A DNA stretch of 64,000 nt from positions 1 to 64,000 of the forward strand of contig JBGCFI010000026.1 of the NCBI GenBank assembly GCA_045106855.1. Reading direction: 5' to 3'. Below are positions 1-7,748 of the stretch, one piece after another. The notes beneath the pieces are model-generated. The model saw nothing but the letters and a program-made list of their open reading frames with translations. It was not told where the DNA came from and made no database searches. How positions within the stretch are numbered: the first letter of the stretch is position 1; the number at the start of each line of letters is the position of its first letter. The stretch is from Granulosicoccus sp045106855 (GTDB lineage Bacteria > Pseudomonadota > Gammaproteobacteria > Granulosicoccales > Granulosicoccaceae). The translations under genes were made by a program, and so were the position numbers.

Positions 1-1
1 A

Positions 2-139
2 ATCAGCGAGCTCGGCACCTTTGAGAATGTAATGAAGGATTCCATCGGGATTAGGCAGCAGGATCGCCTGTCCCGCGACCAGGCATTGTCCGTTGCGGCC
101 TGTAAAGCGCATCACAAGGATCTGTCACTGAGTTTCTAA
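2..139 (+). CDS. Possible 3' end of a gene entering from the left edge
   Basis: An open frame runs from the window edge to a TAA at 137-139 and encodes 45 residues ending DLSLSF. I recognise no family. Third-position G+C is fairly high, which weakly favours coding. The opposite strand is also open: from an ATG at 112 it reads leftward off the edge with a protein-like start (MRFTGRNGQCLVAGQ), so the true gene may be a 5' fragment on the minus strand. Only one of the two is likely real, and the sequence in the window cannot decide between them. Confidence 0.3.
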   Translation: MSELGTFENVMKDSIGIRQQDRLSRDQALSVAACKAHHKDLSLSF

Positions 140-482
140 GCAAAGGCTTAGCGTAACGGCGGGATTCACCCGCAAGCTACAGACTGTTCTGGAGCTTGCG
201 GGGTGGTGACGATCAGCAGCTATCTCTGCTGGAAAGATTACGAAATTCGTTTTTGTGGATTTGTCGCTGTTGAGGAAAAACCACTGCAGAACTTCGTAAG
301 ATCTGCGCAGGTGCCTGATTTAATTATTGTTGTCTCGCATGCTGTCAAATTACTGTCTCCAACCCCTGTTTACGCACCCTTTTGAAACCGCCAAATCTCC
401 TCAAAGACATACACATTTGAGGTTGAGATTCTCTGGCAAGGAGTTCAAACTGCGATCGTATGGTACTTATGGAGTATAGGTA
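140..482. other. Non-coding stretch, nothing clear
   Basis: These 343 bases hold no convincing gene. A 60-codon open frame at 203-385 has no ribosome binding site and no protein character that I can defend. The stretch probably carries the promoter of the secreted protein that starts at 483, but I see no clear sigma-70 pair. Confidence 0.5.
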
Positions 483-917
483 ATGAGCAATCGGTCTACC
501 GTTAGAAAAGCGCGCGCCAATTCGTGCACAATGGTGCTGATGACCGGAACGATAGTGCTGGCTAATATCCTGGCATCTATGCAGACTCTTGCTCAGTCCA
601 AACGGCCACAAACCGGCGTATCCATTGCCACTCAACTGCAAGAGGTACAGCGTGGCACTCTCGACGGGCGCGATTACCTGACCCTTCACATCGGTGGCCA
701 CGAAGTGGGCCCCAGCAGTTGCCGCAGCAACATACTGCGTATGGACACCAGCAGCGAGGCAGGCGCCAAACGTCTGGAAGAGATCGAGACCATTGCCATC
801 AAGGCCATGCTGACCGGCGCCACGATCATGGTGGTTGTGCCGCTGGATGTTGAGCAATGCGTAGATGGGAAGCCAACATTTACGGATTTGTACAGGCTTG
901 CGCCTGATTTTCAGTAG
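483..917 (+). CDS. Small secreted protein of unknown function
   Basis: The 144-residue product has a basic N-terminus (RKARANS) followed by a hydrophobic stretch and a likely signal-peptidase site near residue 38 (MQTLAQS), so it should be periplasmic or secreted. The mature part is about 105 residues with two cysteines (SSC near residue 79 and EQC near residue 125) that could form one disulfide. No family is recognised. It is preceded by TATAGGTA just before the ATG, which is only a weak ribosome site. The antisense frame over the same bases has no signal sequence and repetitive composition, so the plus strand is preferred. It stands alone, convergent with the nuclease gene downstream. Confidence 0.65.
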   Translation: MSNRSTVRKARANSCTMVLMTGTIVLANILASMQTLAQSKRPQTGVSIATQLQEVQRGTLDGRDYLTLHIGGHEVGPSSCRSNILRMDTSSEAGAKRLEEIETIAIKAMLTGATIMVVVPLDVEQCVDGKPTFTDLYRLAPDFQ

Positions 918-991
918 GTGGGGCTAGGGGCTTTGTAATATCGTAGGGCTCGTCATCGCGTAGGCAACTACTTACCTTGCCTTCACACCCA

Positions 992-1885
992 CTACTGCCG
1001 CGGAACCAAATTAAGCATACTAATGGCAGTTTGCACATCATCAGGCCAAATCCACAGACGGTACGGCTCTGGAATACAGATATAACTTTCAGGCCCAAAG
1101 ATCTCACGCGAGCGCATATCGGCGCAGTAACGACTACGCCACTCCAGCTGCTCGGGATAGGACATGGTTTGTCCTGCTGCCAGTTTCTTCGTAATAGTGT
1201 GCAGCTTCTCGCACATGCGGTACTCATACGCAGGTAAGGAAAGCGGTTCCTGATATTGCCCCCTGCCCTGCTCTTTTGCATCGACTGCAAACTCTATGAA
1301 TAACGGTAAATCCAGCTCACCGGGAATGCTTGGAAATATCACAAACGGTGTAGCCCATCCGCTATCGATAAGATCAAGATTAAACGTGCGGCGCTCGCGC
1401 CTTGTCATCTCGTCGCGTTCTTTCTTACTGTACGAGGGCGCTACATACGCCAAGAGACGACCATAGTTATCAAAAGGCTCTTCTGCGGAACGAACAAACA
1501 GGTTTCGCTTACGCGAGCTCCCTTCGCGTGTAAGACGTTCTTCACTCTTGGCCTTATAGAAAGCACTCGCCGCTTCACCTTGCTCAAACTGCAGCGAACC
1601 TGCGGCGATGTCTTCAAGCTTGGGCAGAATGTATTGACCAAACGCTTTGGTGACTGGCGCTGTGCCATCTTTAATCCATCCGGCAAGCTCAAGAAATTCT
1701 TCATCGATTTCACGTGCTTTTCCAGTACTACGCGCGGTAACTTCCGGCGTATCAATGGAGAGCATTCGAACAGGCATACGTATGTTGGGCGTATCGCCAT
1801 CGGAGACATCCACAAGCGCGCGCGAACCCAGCGATGGCAGACTCTGTCCTGCAGGGGTCCAGAGTATTTCAACAGGCTCAACCAT
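992..1885 (-). CDS. Thermonuclease-like (SNase fold) protein
   Basis: The product has a staphylococcal-nuclease (TNase) domain in its first 150 residues. Counting from the chosen start, DGDT at 29-32 and VRMLSIDTPE at 39-48 match the nuclease core, placing Arg40, Asp45 and Glu48 at the known Arg35/Asp40/Glu43 positions. YGRLLAYV near 141-148 supplies the second catalytic Arg (143). The residues between these motifs and the 150-residue C-terminal part are longer than in a minimal nuclease. There is no signal peptide, so a cytoplasmic location is likely. The ATG at 1885 is chosen because AGAGGA lies six bases upstream; an in-frame GTG at 1909 would add eight residues. Calcium-dependent nucleic-acid cleavage is the family activity; the substrate here is unknown. 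Confidence 0.75.
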   Translation of the reverse strand: MVEPVEILWTPAGQSLPSLGSRALVDVSDGDTPNIRMPVRMLSIDTPEVTARSTGKAREIDEEFLELAGWIKDGTAPVTKAFGQYILPKLEDIAAGSLQFEQGEAASAFYKAKSEERLTREGSSRKRNLFVRSAEEPFDNYGRLLAYVAPSYSKKERDEMTRRERRTFNLDLIDSGWATPFVIFPSIPGELDLPLFIEFAVDAKEQGRGQYQEPLSLPAYEYRMCEKLHTITKKLAAGQTMSYPEQLEWRSRYCADMRSREIFGPESYICIPEPYRLWIWPDDVQTAISMLNLVPRQ

Positions 1886-2125
1886 GGTCTGTCCTCTCGC
1901 TATGCGCACTTAAGTGACGTTAACGCTATCGTTTTCCGTGTACAGCAACAATACTCTTTACATAGTACGGCTGCACTGATTTACTCATAACCTTTAGTTG
2001 CAATAAACCCGTATATGCATGGTGATTTCCCCTAACTACCAAGCGCTAAATCAAATAAAAGGGGCCGTAAGATCGATAAATCTTGCCACCACTTGCCGCC
2101 CCACCACCATCACACCAAAACCCGC

Positions 2126-2941
2126 CTATAAAGCCTCCTCAATCAAGCTTTCACTATTAGCCGCATCCTTAACCATGGCTTCTCTGAGCATGGAAACATC
2201 CATGCCGCTAAACACCAGGTCGTACCCATCCTTGAACAAGCGTTTGGCTGCAAACTTCGGCGTGTTCAATGTAGACAGTAGTTTTCCGGCAGTCTTCGTG
2301 GCCTTACATACCTTACTGATGGCCGCTCGGGTCACTTTATGATCGGGTTCTGCGCGATGACCCAGGCTACCGGACAGATCAAATGGCCCGATAAACACGC
2401 AATCTACGCCATCAACAGCCGCGATCTCGGCGGCGGCATCGACGGCTTGCGCACTCTCGATCTGCAGCAGCAATGTAAACTGGCTCCGGTAGTTTTCCAG
2501 ATAGTGGTCAGTATTCACGCCGTAGCCAGAGGCCCGGACAATGGGAGCTGCCATACCGCGGGTACCGTCGGGTGCATAGACTGCCGCTGCCGCCAGTGTT
2601 TGTGCCTCTTCGGCAGAATTGACCATGGGCACCATGACCCCGTCCGCACCCATATCCATCAAACGACCAATCCACTGTGGCTGCTTGTCGGGCACGCGAA
2701 CCAGCGCCTTGGCGCCACCGAACTGTACAGCCCGGATCATGGCCAGGGTTTGCTGCATGTCTGCCGGGCTATGCTCCATATCGATCATGGCATAGTCATA
2801 GCCACAGCGACCCACCAGCTCACCGACAATGGGATCGAAGATATTGACCCAGCACCCACTGGCCGGGAAACCGGTTCTGGGCGCTGTCATTGTCGATTTG
2901 GCGTTGTTTTTAGCGGAACTGCTTCGTTTTTTCCGAGCCAC
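2126..2941 (-). CDS. HpcH/HpaI family aldolase
   Basis: A 271-residue class II pyruvate aldolase-type protein. The family cleaves 4-hydroxy-2-oxo acids (for example 2,4-dihydroxyhept-2-enedioate or 5-keto-4-deoxy-glucarate) to pyruvate plus an aldehyde, using a divalent metal. The expected active-site residues are present: His57 in MEHSP, Arg82 in VRVP, Glu162 in QIESA and Asp188 in GPFDL. The family pattern YAPDGTRG is at 122-129. The first 18 residues are very basic and are not part of the fold. The start at 2941 is supported by AGGA seven bases upstream. The gene is divergent from the DUF6502 gene with a short gap and has no pathway neighbours, so the physiological substrate cannot be deduced. 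Confidence 0.88.
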   Translation of the reverse strand: MARKKRSSSAKNNAKSTMTAPRTGFPASGCWVNIFDPIVGELVGRCGYDYAMIDMEHSPADMQQTLAMIRAVQFGGAKALVRVPDKQPQWIGRLMDMGADGVMVPMVNSAEEAQTLAAAAVYAPDGTRGMAAPIVRASGYGVNTDHYLENYRSQFTLLLQIESAQAVDAAAEIAAVDGVDCVFIGPFDLSGSLGHRAEPDHKVTRAAISKVCKATKTAGKLLSTLNTPKFAAKRLFKDGYDLVFSGMDVSMLREAMVKDAANSESLIEEAL

Positions 2942-3030
2942 GGTTAGATCCTGTCAATAATCTCTGATAAACTGGGAATATTATCCCAACTCTGCCTAGC
3001 GTGGCCGTTAAACAGCCCGCCTCTTTGAGT

Positions 3031-3843
3031 ATGCACCAAAGTCTGCAAAAAGCCGTCACTTACGTACTGCAACCGCTGGTTCGCCTGCTGTTGAGGCACG
3101 GTGTGTCGCATGCAGAATTCTGTAACTGGGCAAAGCAGGCCTATGTCGACCAGGCGGCAACGCACTTTGGTATTGATGGCAAGGCACCTACCGTCTCGCG
3201 CATTGCCATCGTCACCGGCATCAACCGCAAAGAAGTAAAAAGAATCAGAGAACTCCCTGCCGAGGTCAACACCGGCGTCAGCAAATACAATCGCGCGGTA
3301 CGCGTGGTTACCGGCTGGCTGCAGGATGCTGAATTCTGCGACAACAGAAACCGGCCGCGTGTGCTCACCTACGGCGACACACAGGATAGTTTCAATCAGC
3401 TGGTTAAACGCTTTGGAGGCGATGTTCCTGCCAGAGCCATGCTCGATGAGCTCACCCGTGTCGGCACCGTCAGCCTAACCAATGATCGCGTCAAGCTGTT
3501 GCACAAAGGCTATGTCCCGCATGAAAGTGAGTCTGCATTACTGGACCTGTTCTCCACCAGCGCAACCGATTTGCTGACAACGCTTGAACACAATCTAACG
3601 CACGCAGAGCACCGACGATTACAAATGAGCGTCGCTTATGACAAAGTGACCAACGAAGGCGTACAGCACTTCAAGAAACTCAGTAGCGAACAAGCCATGG
3701 ATTTACTCAGAAGCCTGGACGGTTCACTATCGCAATATGACAAAGAAGCCAACCCATCGGTAAGCGGTGAGGGAGAACATCGCGTGGGGCTGGGTGTGTA
3801 TTTCATCGAAGATGTCGCTCAAGGGTCAACACAAGATGAGTAG
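3031..3843 (+). CDS. DUF6502 family protein
   Basis: A 270-residue cytoplasmic protein. The N-terminal part (LQPLVRLLLRHGVSHAEFCNWAKQAYVD, read in pieces) is characteristic of the DUF6502 family, which resembles a small helical DNA-binding domain followed by an unknown C-terminal region. The segment TVSRIAIVTGINRKEVKRI near residues 55-73 looks like a helix-turn-helix (TVSRIAIVTG then RKEVKRI), suggesting a regulator; that is inference. The ATG at 3031 matches how family members begin; a GTG at 3001 would add ten residues. Its end overlaps the start of the next gene by eight bases, implying translational coupling with the lipoprotein. Confidence 0.75.
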   Translation: MHQSLQKAVTYVLQPLVRLLLRHGVSHAEFCNWAKQAYVDQAATHFGIDGKAPTVSRIAIVTGINRKEVKRIRELPAEVNTGVSKYNRAVRVVTGWLQDAEFCDNRNRPRVLTYGDTQDSFNQLVKRFGGDVPARAMLDELTRVGTVSLTNDRVKLLHKGYVPHESESALLDLFSTSATDLLTTLEHNLTHAEHRRLQMSVAYDKVTNEGVQHFKKLSSEQAMDLLRSLDGSLSQYDKEANPSVSGEGEHRVGLGVYFIEDVAQGSTQDE

Positions 3844-4813
3844 ATCAAACCTCAACACTCGACGGCTCGCAAGCCTGTCTCGTAAACGCTTAATTGTCAC
3901 CAGCCTATTCATGGCTGGTTTGCTAAGCGGCTGCGGTGGTGGAATATTCGGTACCAGCGATAACAACGACATGGTAGACGCTGCATCAACGACCGATACA
4001 GATCTCATTGAAAACAATCAGCCTGAACCCGGCGACAATACACCCGATGTCGAACCTGATACCGGTGTGAACGCTCCGACGAGCAATGGCTCCGACCAAG
4101 CTGACAATCAAACGATTATCATCAACTTCAGCAATACCACTCCAAGCGGTCTCGATCCGTTTAGTACAACAGTTCCTGCTCTTAAACTGATCAACTTAAC
4201 TGACGTTGCTATCATCGCCTTTACCGGTGACGAACAAACCGACAATCAATCTGTCAACGCCGAATCGCAAAGCACCAGTGAATTGCTTAATGTGAATACT
4301 GGCGAAACCCAGGTATCCATAAGCGTAAGGGAAAGCGATGTAACCATCGCCAGCATCAGTTCGCTAAACGCTGTTGAAGACAGCATTACAACACTTATCA
4401 TCACGACATCAGCCTCAGACACCGTAAATAGCGATCCCGCAAGCGAGTTGATGGTATCTGCGCTAGCTCTGGATACCAGAGTCGTCACATCTTCCAGCTC
4501 CTTGTCTGAAGTACGTGTTGTATCTACCATGGCAACCACCGCTAACACTGCGCCACCAAGCTTTACCTTATCGCCAGGTGAAGACAATGCTACCGGATCC
4601 GAACTTGTATTAAATAATGCCAACCAGAATAATCCTTCAACCGGTGTCTACTCTGTTGCCAATGCAGGCAATTATATTCTGAGTCCAAGCGATGCAAGTT
4701 TCGCTGCAGTGCCAGTATCGCTGGAAGCTGGTGTTATCTATACGCTGGTTATAACCGAAAACCCGGAATCACCTGTATACGTCGAGGTGGACAGCCTTAC
4801 CGACACCGAGTGA
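3836..4813 (+). CDS. Secreted lipoprotein of unknown function
   Basis: A 325-residue protein with a basic N-terminus, a hydrophobic stretch and a clear lipobox LLSGC (Cys33) followed by four glycines/small residues, so it should be lipid-anchored; no Asp follows the Cys, which favours the outer membrane. Residues 40-110 are rich in Asp, Asn and Thr and look like a flexible linker. The C-terminal part is Ser/Thr-rich beta sequence ending SLEAGVIYTLVITENPES, resembling the end of DUF4397-type domains, but this is uncertain. The ATG at 3836 overlaps the DUF6502 stop; longer upstream starts would spoil the signal peptide. Its TGA overlaps the GTG of the next gene. Confidence 0.7.
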   Translation: MSRSNLNTRRLASLSRKRLIVTSLFMAGLLSGCGGGIFGTSDNNDMVDAASTTDTDLIENNQPEPGDNTPDVEPDTGVNAPTSNGSDQADNQTIIINFSNTTPSGLDPFSTTVPALKLINLTDVAIIAFTGDEQTDNQSVNAESQSTSELLNVNTGETQVSISVRESDVTIASISSLNAVEDSITTLIITTSASDTVNSDPASELMVSALALDTRVVTSSSSLSEVRVVSTMATTANTAPPSFTLSPGEDNATGSELVLNNANQNNPSTGVYSVANAGNYILSPSDASFAAVPVSLEAGVIYTLVITENPESPVYVEVDSLTDTE

Positions 4814-5289
4814 ATCTCCCTGCAGACAACAAGCAACTGCTTATCGTTGCCAATCAACCATCAACCAACACCGCCCACCTTGCACGCTGTGTTCTTGAGG
4901 GCGCCATGCATCCGGATTTATCAGGGGTAACCGCGACACTTAAGCAACCTCTGGACACAACACCGGACGATGTCCTTGCATGCCACGGCCTGATAATCGG
5001 TAGCACGGAAAATTTTGGAAGTATGGCCGGGCTTATCAAGGATTTTCTTGAACGTATCTACTACCCCTGCCTGGAAAACACCCAAGGGCTTGCGCTGGGT
5101 GTTTATGTAAAAGCGGGAAACGATGGTGCCGGCACAATCTCATCCATAGAAAGAATCGTTACCGGACTTCGCTGGGCGCATATACAACCACCCCTGCTAT
5201 TACAAGGTGACTATCAGTCAGAGTTTGACGCAAAATGCCATGAGCTGGGAATGACCATGGCAGCCGGACTGGACGCTGGCATCTACTGA
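4810..5289 (+). CDS. Flavodoxin-fold / NADPH-dependent FMN reductase-like protein
   Basis: A 159-residue protein with a flavodoxin-like alternating beta-alpha pattern. The opening strand LLIVANQPSTNTAHLARCV matches the phosphate-binding loop region (NQPSTNT), GLIIGSTENFGSMAGLIKDFLERIYYPC matches the second flavin-binding loop of WrbA/FMN-reductase-type proteins, and GVYVKAGNDGAGT resembles the third. It probably binds FMN and reduces a small acceptor; the substrate is unknown. It starts with GTG inside the stop of the lipoprotein gene (GTGA overlap) and is the last member of a three-gene overlapping set, convergent with uvrD. Confidence 0.72.
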   Translation: MNLPADNKQLLIVANQPSTNTAHLARCVLEGAMHPDLSGVTATLKQPLDTTPDDVLACHGLIIGSTENFGSMAGLIKDFLERIYYPCLENTQGLALGVYVKAGNDGAGTISSIERIVTGLRWAHIQPPLLLQGDYQSEFDAKCHELGMTMAAGLDAGIY

Positions 5290-5378
5290 CAAGTTAAGCT
5301 GGCAGCAGTTAAAACCAGACATTTTGCGATAGCGATGCTCAAGGCATCCGGCACTAACGTTGACGTTGGCCGAATAAA

Positions 5379-7547
5379 TCAGACCGGCTGCAGATTGGCA
5401 TAGGCGAGCACTAACCACTTGCTACCCGCGTCTTCAAAATTGACTTGAACGCGTGCCTGTTTTCCACGCCCCTCTTGGTCCAGAACCACGCCCGTTCCAA
5501 ATTTGCCGTGTTGCACAATCTGCCCAATGCTAAGCCCGGTATCGTGTTCTTCCTGCATGAATGAGGGTTGTTCCTGTCGGTACACCGGCATGCTTATCTG
5601 CATGCGCGGACGTATCTCTTCAAGAAGCTCGCTGGGCAACTCGGTGACAAATTTACTGGGAGGGTTGTATTGATCGCGACCGTGCAGACGACGCTGCTCA
5701 GCCATGGTCATGTACAACTTCTTTTCCGCACGCGTAATACCCACATAACATAGCCTGCGCTCCTCTTCTAAACGCACCGGATCTTCTGCGGAGCGCTGAT
5801 GCGGAAACAGGCCTTGCTCCATACCCGCCAGAAACACCACGGGAAACTCCAGCCCCTTGGCAGAATGCAGTGTCATTAACTGCACGGCATTGTCGTCAGC
5901 ATCGGACTGACCTTCACCCGCCTCTAAAGCTGCATGCGCCAGGAACTCATCAACGGCACTCATGTCCGGATCATCATCGTTCTGATGCACATAGGTACGC
6001 GCAGCATTGGACAGTTCATCGACGTTCTCTACGCGGCTCTGGCCACGTTCGGACGTATCCTTTTTAAAGTGCTCTATGAGGCCACTCATGTCGCTGACGG
6101 TCTGCACTTGTTGCGGCAGTGCCTGTTCGGCAATGGCTTCGCGAATAGTCTCTATAAGATGCAGAAATTTACTGACCGCCGTATTGGCGCGACCACTCAG
6201 CCGCTTTTCATTCACAAGCTCTGTAGCTGCCTGCCACATGGGGATGGCCCGGCTACGTGCCTCGGCGCGGATATCACCCACCGTCTTGTCACCAATGCCA
6301 CGCGCCGGCTGGTTAATAATGCGCTCAAGTGACACATCATCGTAGCTGTGGGTTGCCAGACGCAGATAGGCCAGCGTATCTTTTATTTCAGCACGCTCGA
6401 AAAAGCGAAGTCCGCCATAGACGCGATACTGCACACCGGCTGCCATGAGGTATTCCTCAATGACGCGCGACTGCGCGTTTGAGCGATACAGGATTGCACA
6501 GTCCTTGCGCTGTCCACCATCCGAAATATAGTCAATGATGGTTTCGACTATAAAGCGTGCCTCATCGGTCTCGTTGTAGGCGTTGTAGAGCGTAATCAGG
6601 TCACCTTCATTGCCAGCGGTCCACAAATTTTTTCCAAGACGCCCCAGGTTCTTGTCAATTAATGCGTTGGCAGCTTTAAGTATGGTGCCGGTAGACCGGT
6701 AGTTTTGCTCCAGGCGGATAAGCTCGGCACTGCCGTACTCTTTGTCGAAATTGAGAATGTTCTCCACTTTCGCACCGCGCCAGGCGTAGATGGACTGATC
6801 ATCATCACCAACCGCAAACACATGGCCCGTATCGCCAGCCAGCAACCGGATCCAGGCATATTGAATGGCGTTGGTATCCTGAAACTCATCGATAAGAAGA
6901 TGCTGTAGACGTTGTCTGTAGTGCGCAAGCAAAGCGGCGTTATCACGCAAGGTTTCCAGAGCCCTTAGCAGTAGCTCGGCAAAATCAATGGCACCCGCGC
7001 GTGCGCAGGCTGCCTCGTAGGCGGTATACACGCGAATGTATTCTGCGGTGATGGGATCGTTCTCGTCATCAATGTGCTGTGGGCGACGACCCTCATCCTT
7101 GTGCCCATTGATAAACCATTGCACTTGGCGCGGCGGGAAGTGGGTTTCATCCAGCTCCATTCCTCGTACTGTGCGTTTGACCAGCCGCAGTTGATCGTCA
7201 GAGTCCAGTATCTGGAATGCCTGCGGTAGCCCGGCCTCTTGCCAGTGTGTCCTGAGAAAGCGATGCGCAATGCCATGAAAGGTGCCAACCCACATAGGCC
7301 CTATCCCCGAGCCCAGCAGTTGCTCCACCCGCAGGCGCATCTCACGGGCCGCCTTGTTGGTGAAGGTGACCGCCATGATACTGAACGGGGATACACCCTC
7401 TACACGGGTCAGCCACGCAATCCGGTGCACCAGCACACGCGTCTTGCCACTACCGGCTCCGGCTTGTACCAACAGGTGCCCGGGCGGCGAGCTGACGGCC
7501 CGGCGCTGTGCATCGTTAAGGGAATCCAACAGATCTGAAACATCCAT
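5379..7547 (-). CDS. uvrD: DNA helicase II (UvrD)
   Basis: A superfamily 1A 3'-5' helicase of 722 residues, almost the same length as the Escherichia coli enzyme. Motif I (AGAGSGKT) is at residues 29-36, followed by VTFTNKAAREM, DEFQDTN (motif II), GDDDQSIYAWRGA (motif III), LEQNYRST, LMTLHSAKGLEFPVVF and YVGITRAEKKL in the proper order. The C-terminal GQIVQHGKFGTGVVL tail is the UvrD-type Tudor-like domain that binds RNA polymerase. It unwinds DNA in nucleotide-excision and mismatch repair. The ATG at 7547 gives the family start (MDVSDLLDSLND); an ATG three codons upstream is also possible. Confidence 0.97.
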   Translation of the reverse strand: MDVSDLLDSLNDAQRRAVSSPPGHLLVQAGAGSGKTRVLVHRIAWLTRVEGVSPFSIMAVTFTNKAAREMRLRVEQLLGSGIGPMWVGTFHGIAHRFLRTHWQEAGLPQAFQILDSDDQLRLVKRTVRGMELDETHFPPRQVQWFINGHKDEGRRPQHIDDENDPITAEYIRVYTAYEAACARAGAIDFAELLLRALETLRDNAALLAHYRQRLQHLLIDEFQDTNAIQYAWIRLLAGDTGHVFAVGDDDQSIYAWRGAKVENILNFDKEYGSAELIRLEQNYRSTGTILKAANALIDKNLGRLGKNLWTAGNEGDLITLYNAYNETDEARFIVETIIDYISDGGQRKDCAILYRSNAQSRVIEEYLMAAGVQYRVYGGLRFFERAEIKDTLAYLRLATHSYDDVSLERIINQPARGIGDKTVGDIRAEARSRAIPMWQAATELVNEKRLSGRANTAVSKFLHLIETIREAIAEQALPQQVQTVSDMSGLIEHFKKDTSERGQSRVENVDELSNAARTYVHQNDDDPDMSAVDEFLAHAALEAGEGQSDADDNAVQLMTLHSAKGLEFPVVFLAGMEQGLFPHQRSAEDPVRLEEERRLCYVGITRAEKKLYMTMAEQRRLHGRDQYNPPSKFVTELPSELLEEIRPRMQISMPVYRQEQPSFMQEEHDTGLSIGQIVQHGKFGTGVVLDQEGRGKQARVQVNFEDAGSKWLVLAYANLQPV

Positions 7548-7571
7548 GGGGTGCATGGTATCAATGCACAG

Positions 7572-7587
7572 ACAGGATTACACCTGT
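7572..7587. promoter_or_regulatory. Inverted repeat upstream of uvrD
   Basis: ACAGG, six bases, CCTGT forms a perfect dyad 25 bases upstream of the uvrD start. It could be an operator or a leader hairpin. It is not a LexA box: LexA half-sites face the other way (CTGT then ACAG). Confidence 0.3.
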
Positions 7588-7701
7588 TTGCTGAGCATTT
7601 ATCCAGTGTTTTACTGAACTGGCACGTATTCGGGCAGATATTGTGCGTTGTCGGTGAATCGGCCTGCCAGAGCCCGCCAGCTAACTGGTCCGATTAATGC
7701 T

Positions 7702-7712
7702 GTAACGGTTAC
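7702..7712. promoter_or_regulatory. Palindrome GTAACGGTTAC, first copy
   Basis: A perfect 11-base palindrome centred on one G. It ends exactly 36 bases before the GTG start of the 1,122-residue surface protein. The same 11 bases followed by TT occur before the small DUF11 gene at the same distance, which suggests one regulator for both. Confidence 0.5.
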
Positions 7713-7748
7713 TTGTGTGAGCAGGCACCGCCACGATAACTCCCAAAC

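Noticed and set aside
203..385. 60-codon plus-strand open frame between the left edge and the secreted orphan
   Set aside because: No ribosome site, no signal or domain character, and unusual composition; treated as noise.
345..857. 170-codon minus-strand frame opposite the secreted protein at 483-917
   Set aside because: His-rich, repetitive product with no start signal; the plus strand has a proper signal peptide.
4246..4623. 125-codon minus-strand frame inside the lipoprotein gene
   Set aside because: Shadow of a Ser/Thr-rich gene: its product is a Val/Ser/Leu mirror and it lacks a start signal.
7560..7600. Possible LexA box upstream of uvrD
   Set aside because: The half-sites are in the wrong orientation (ACAG then CTGT, not CTGT then ACAG).
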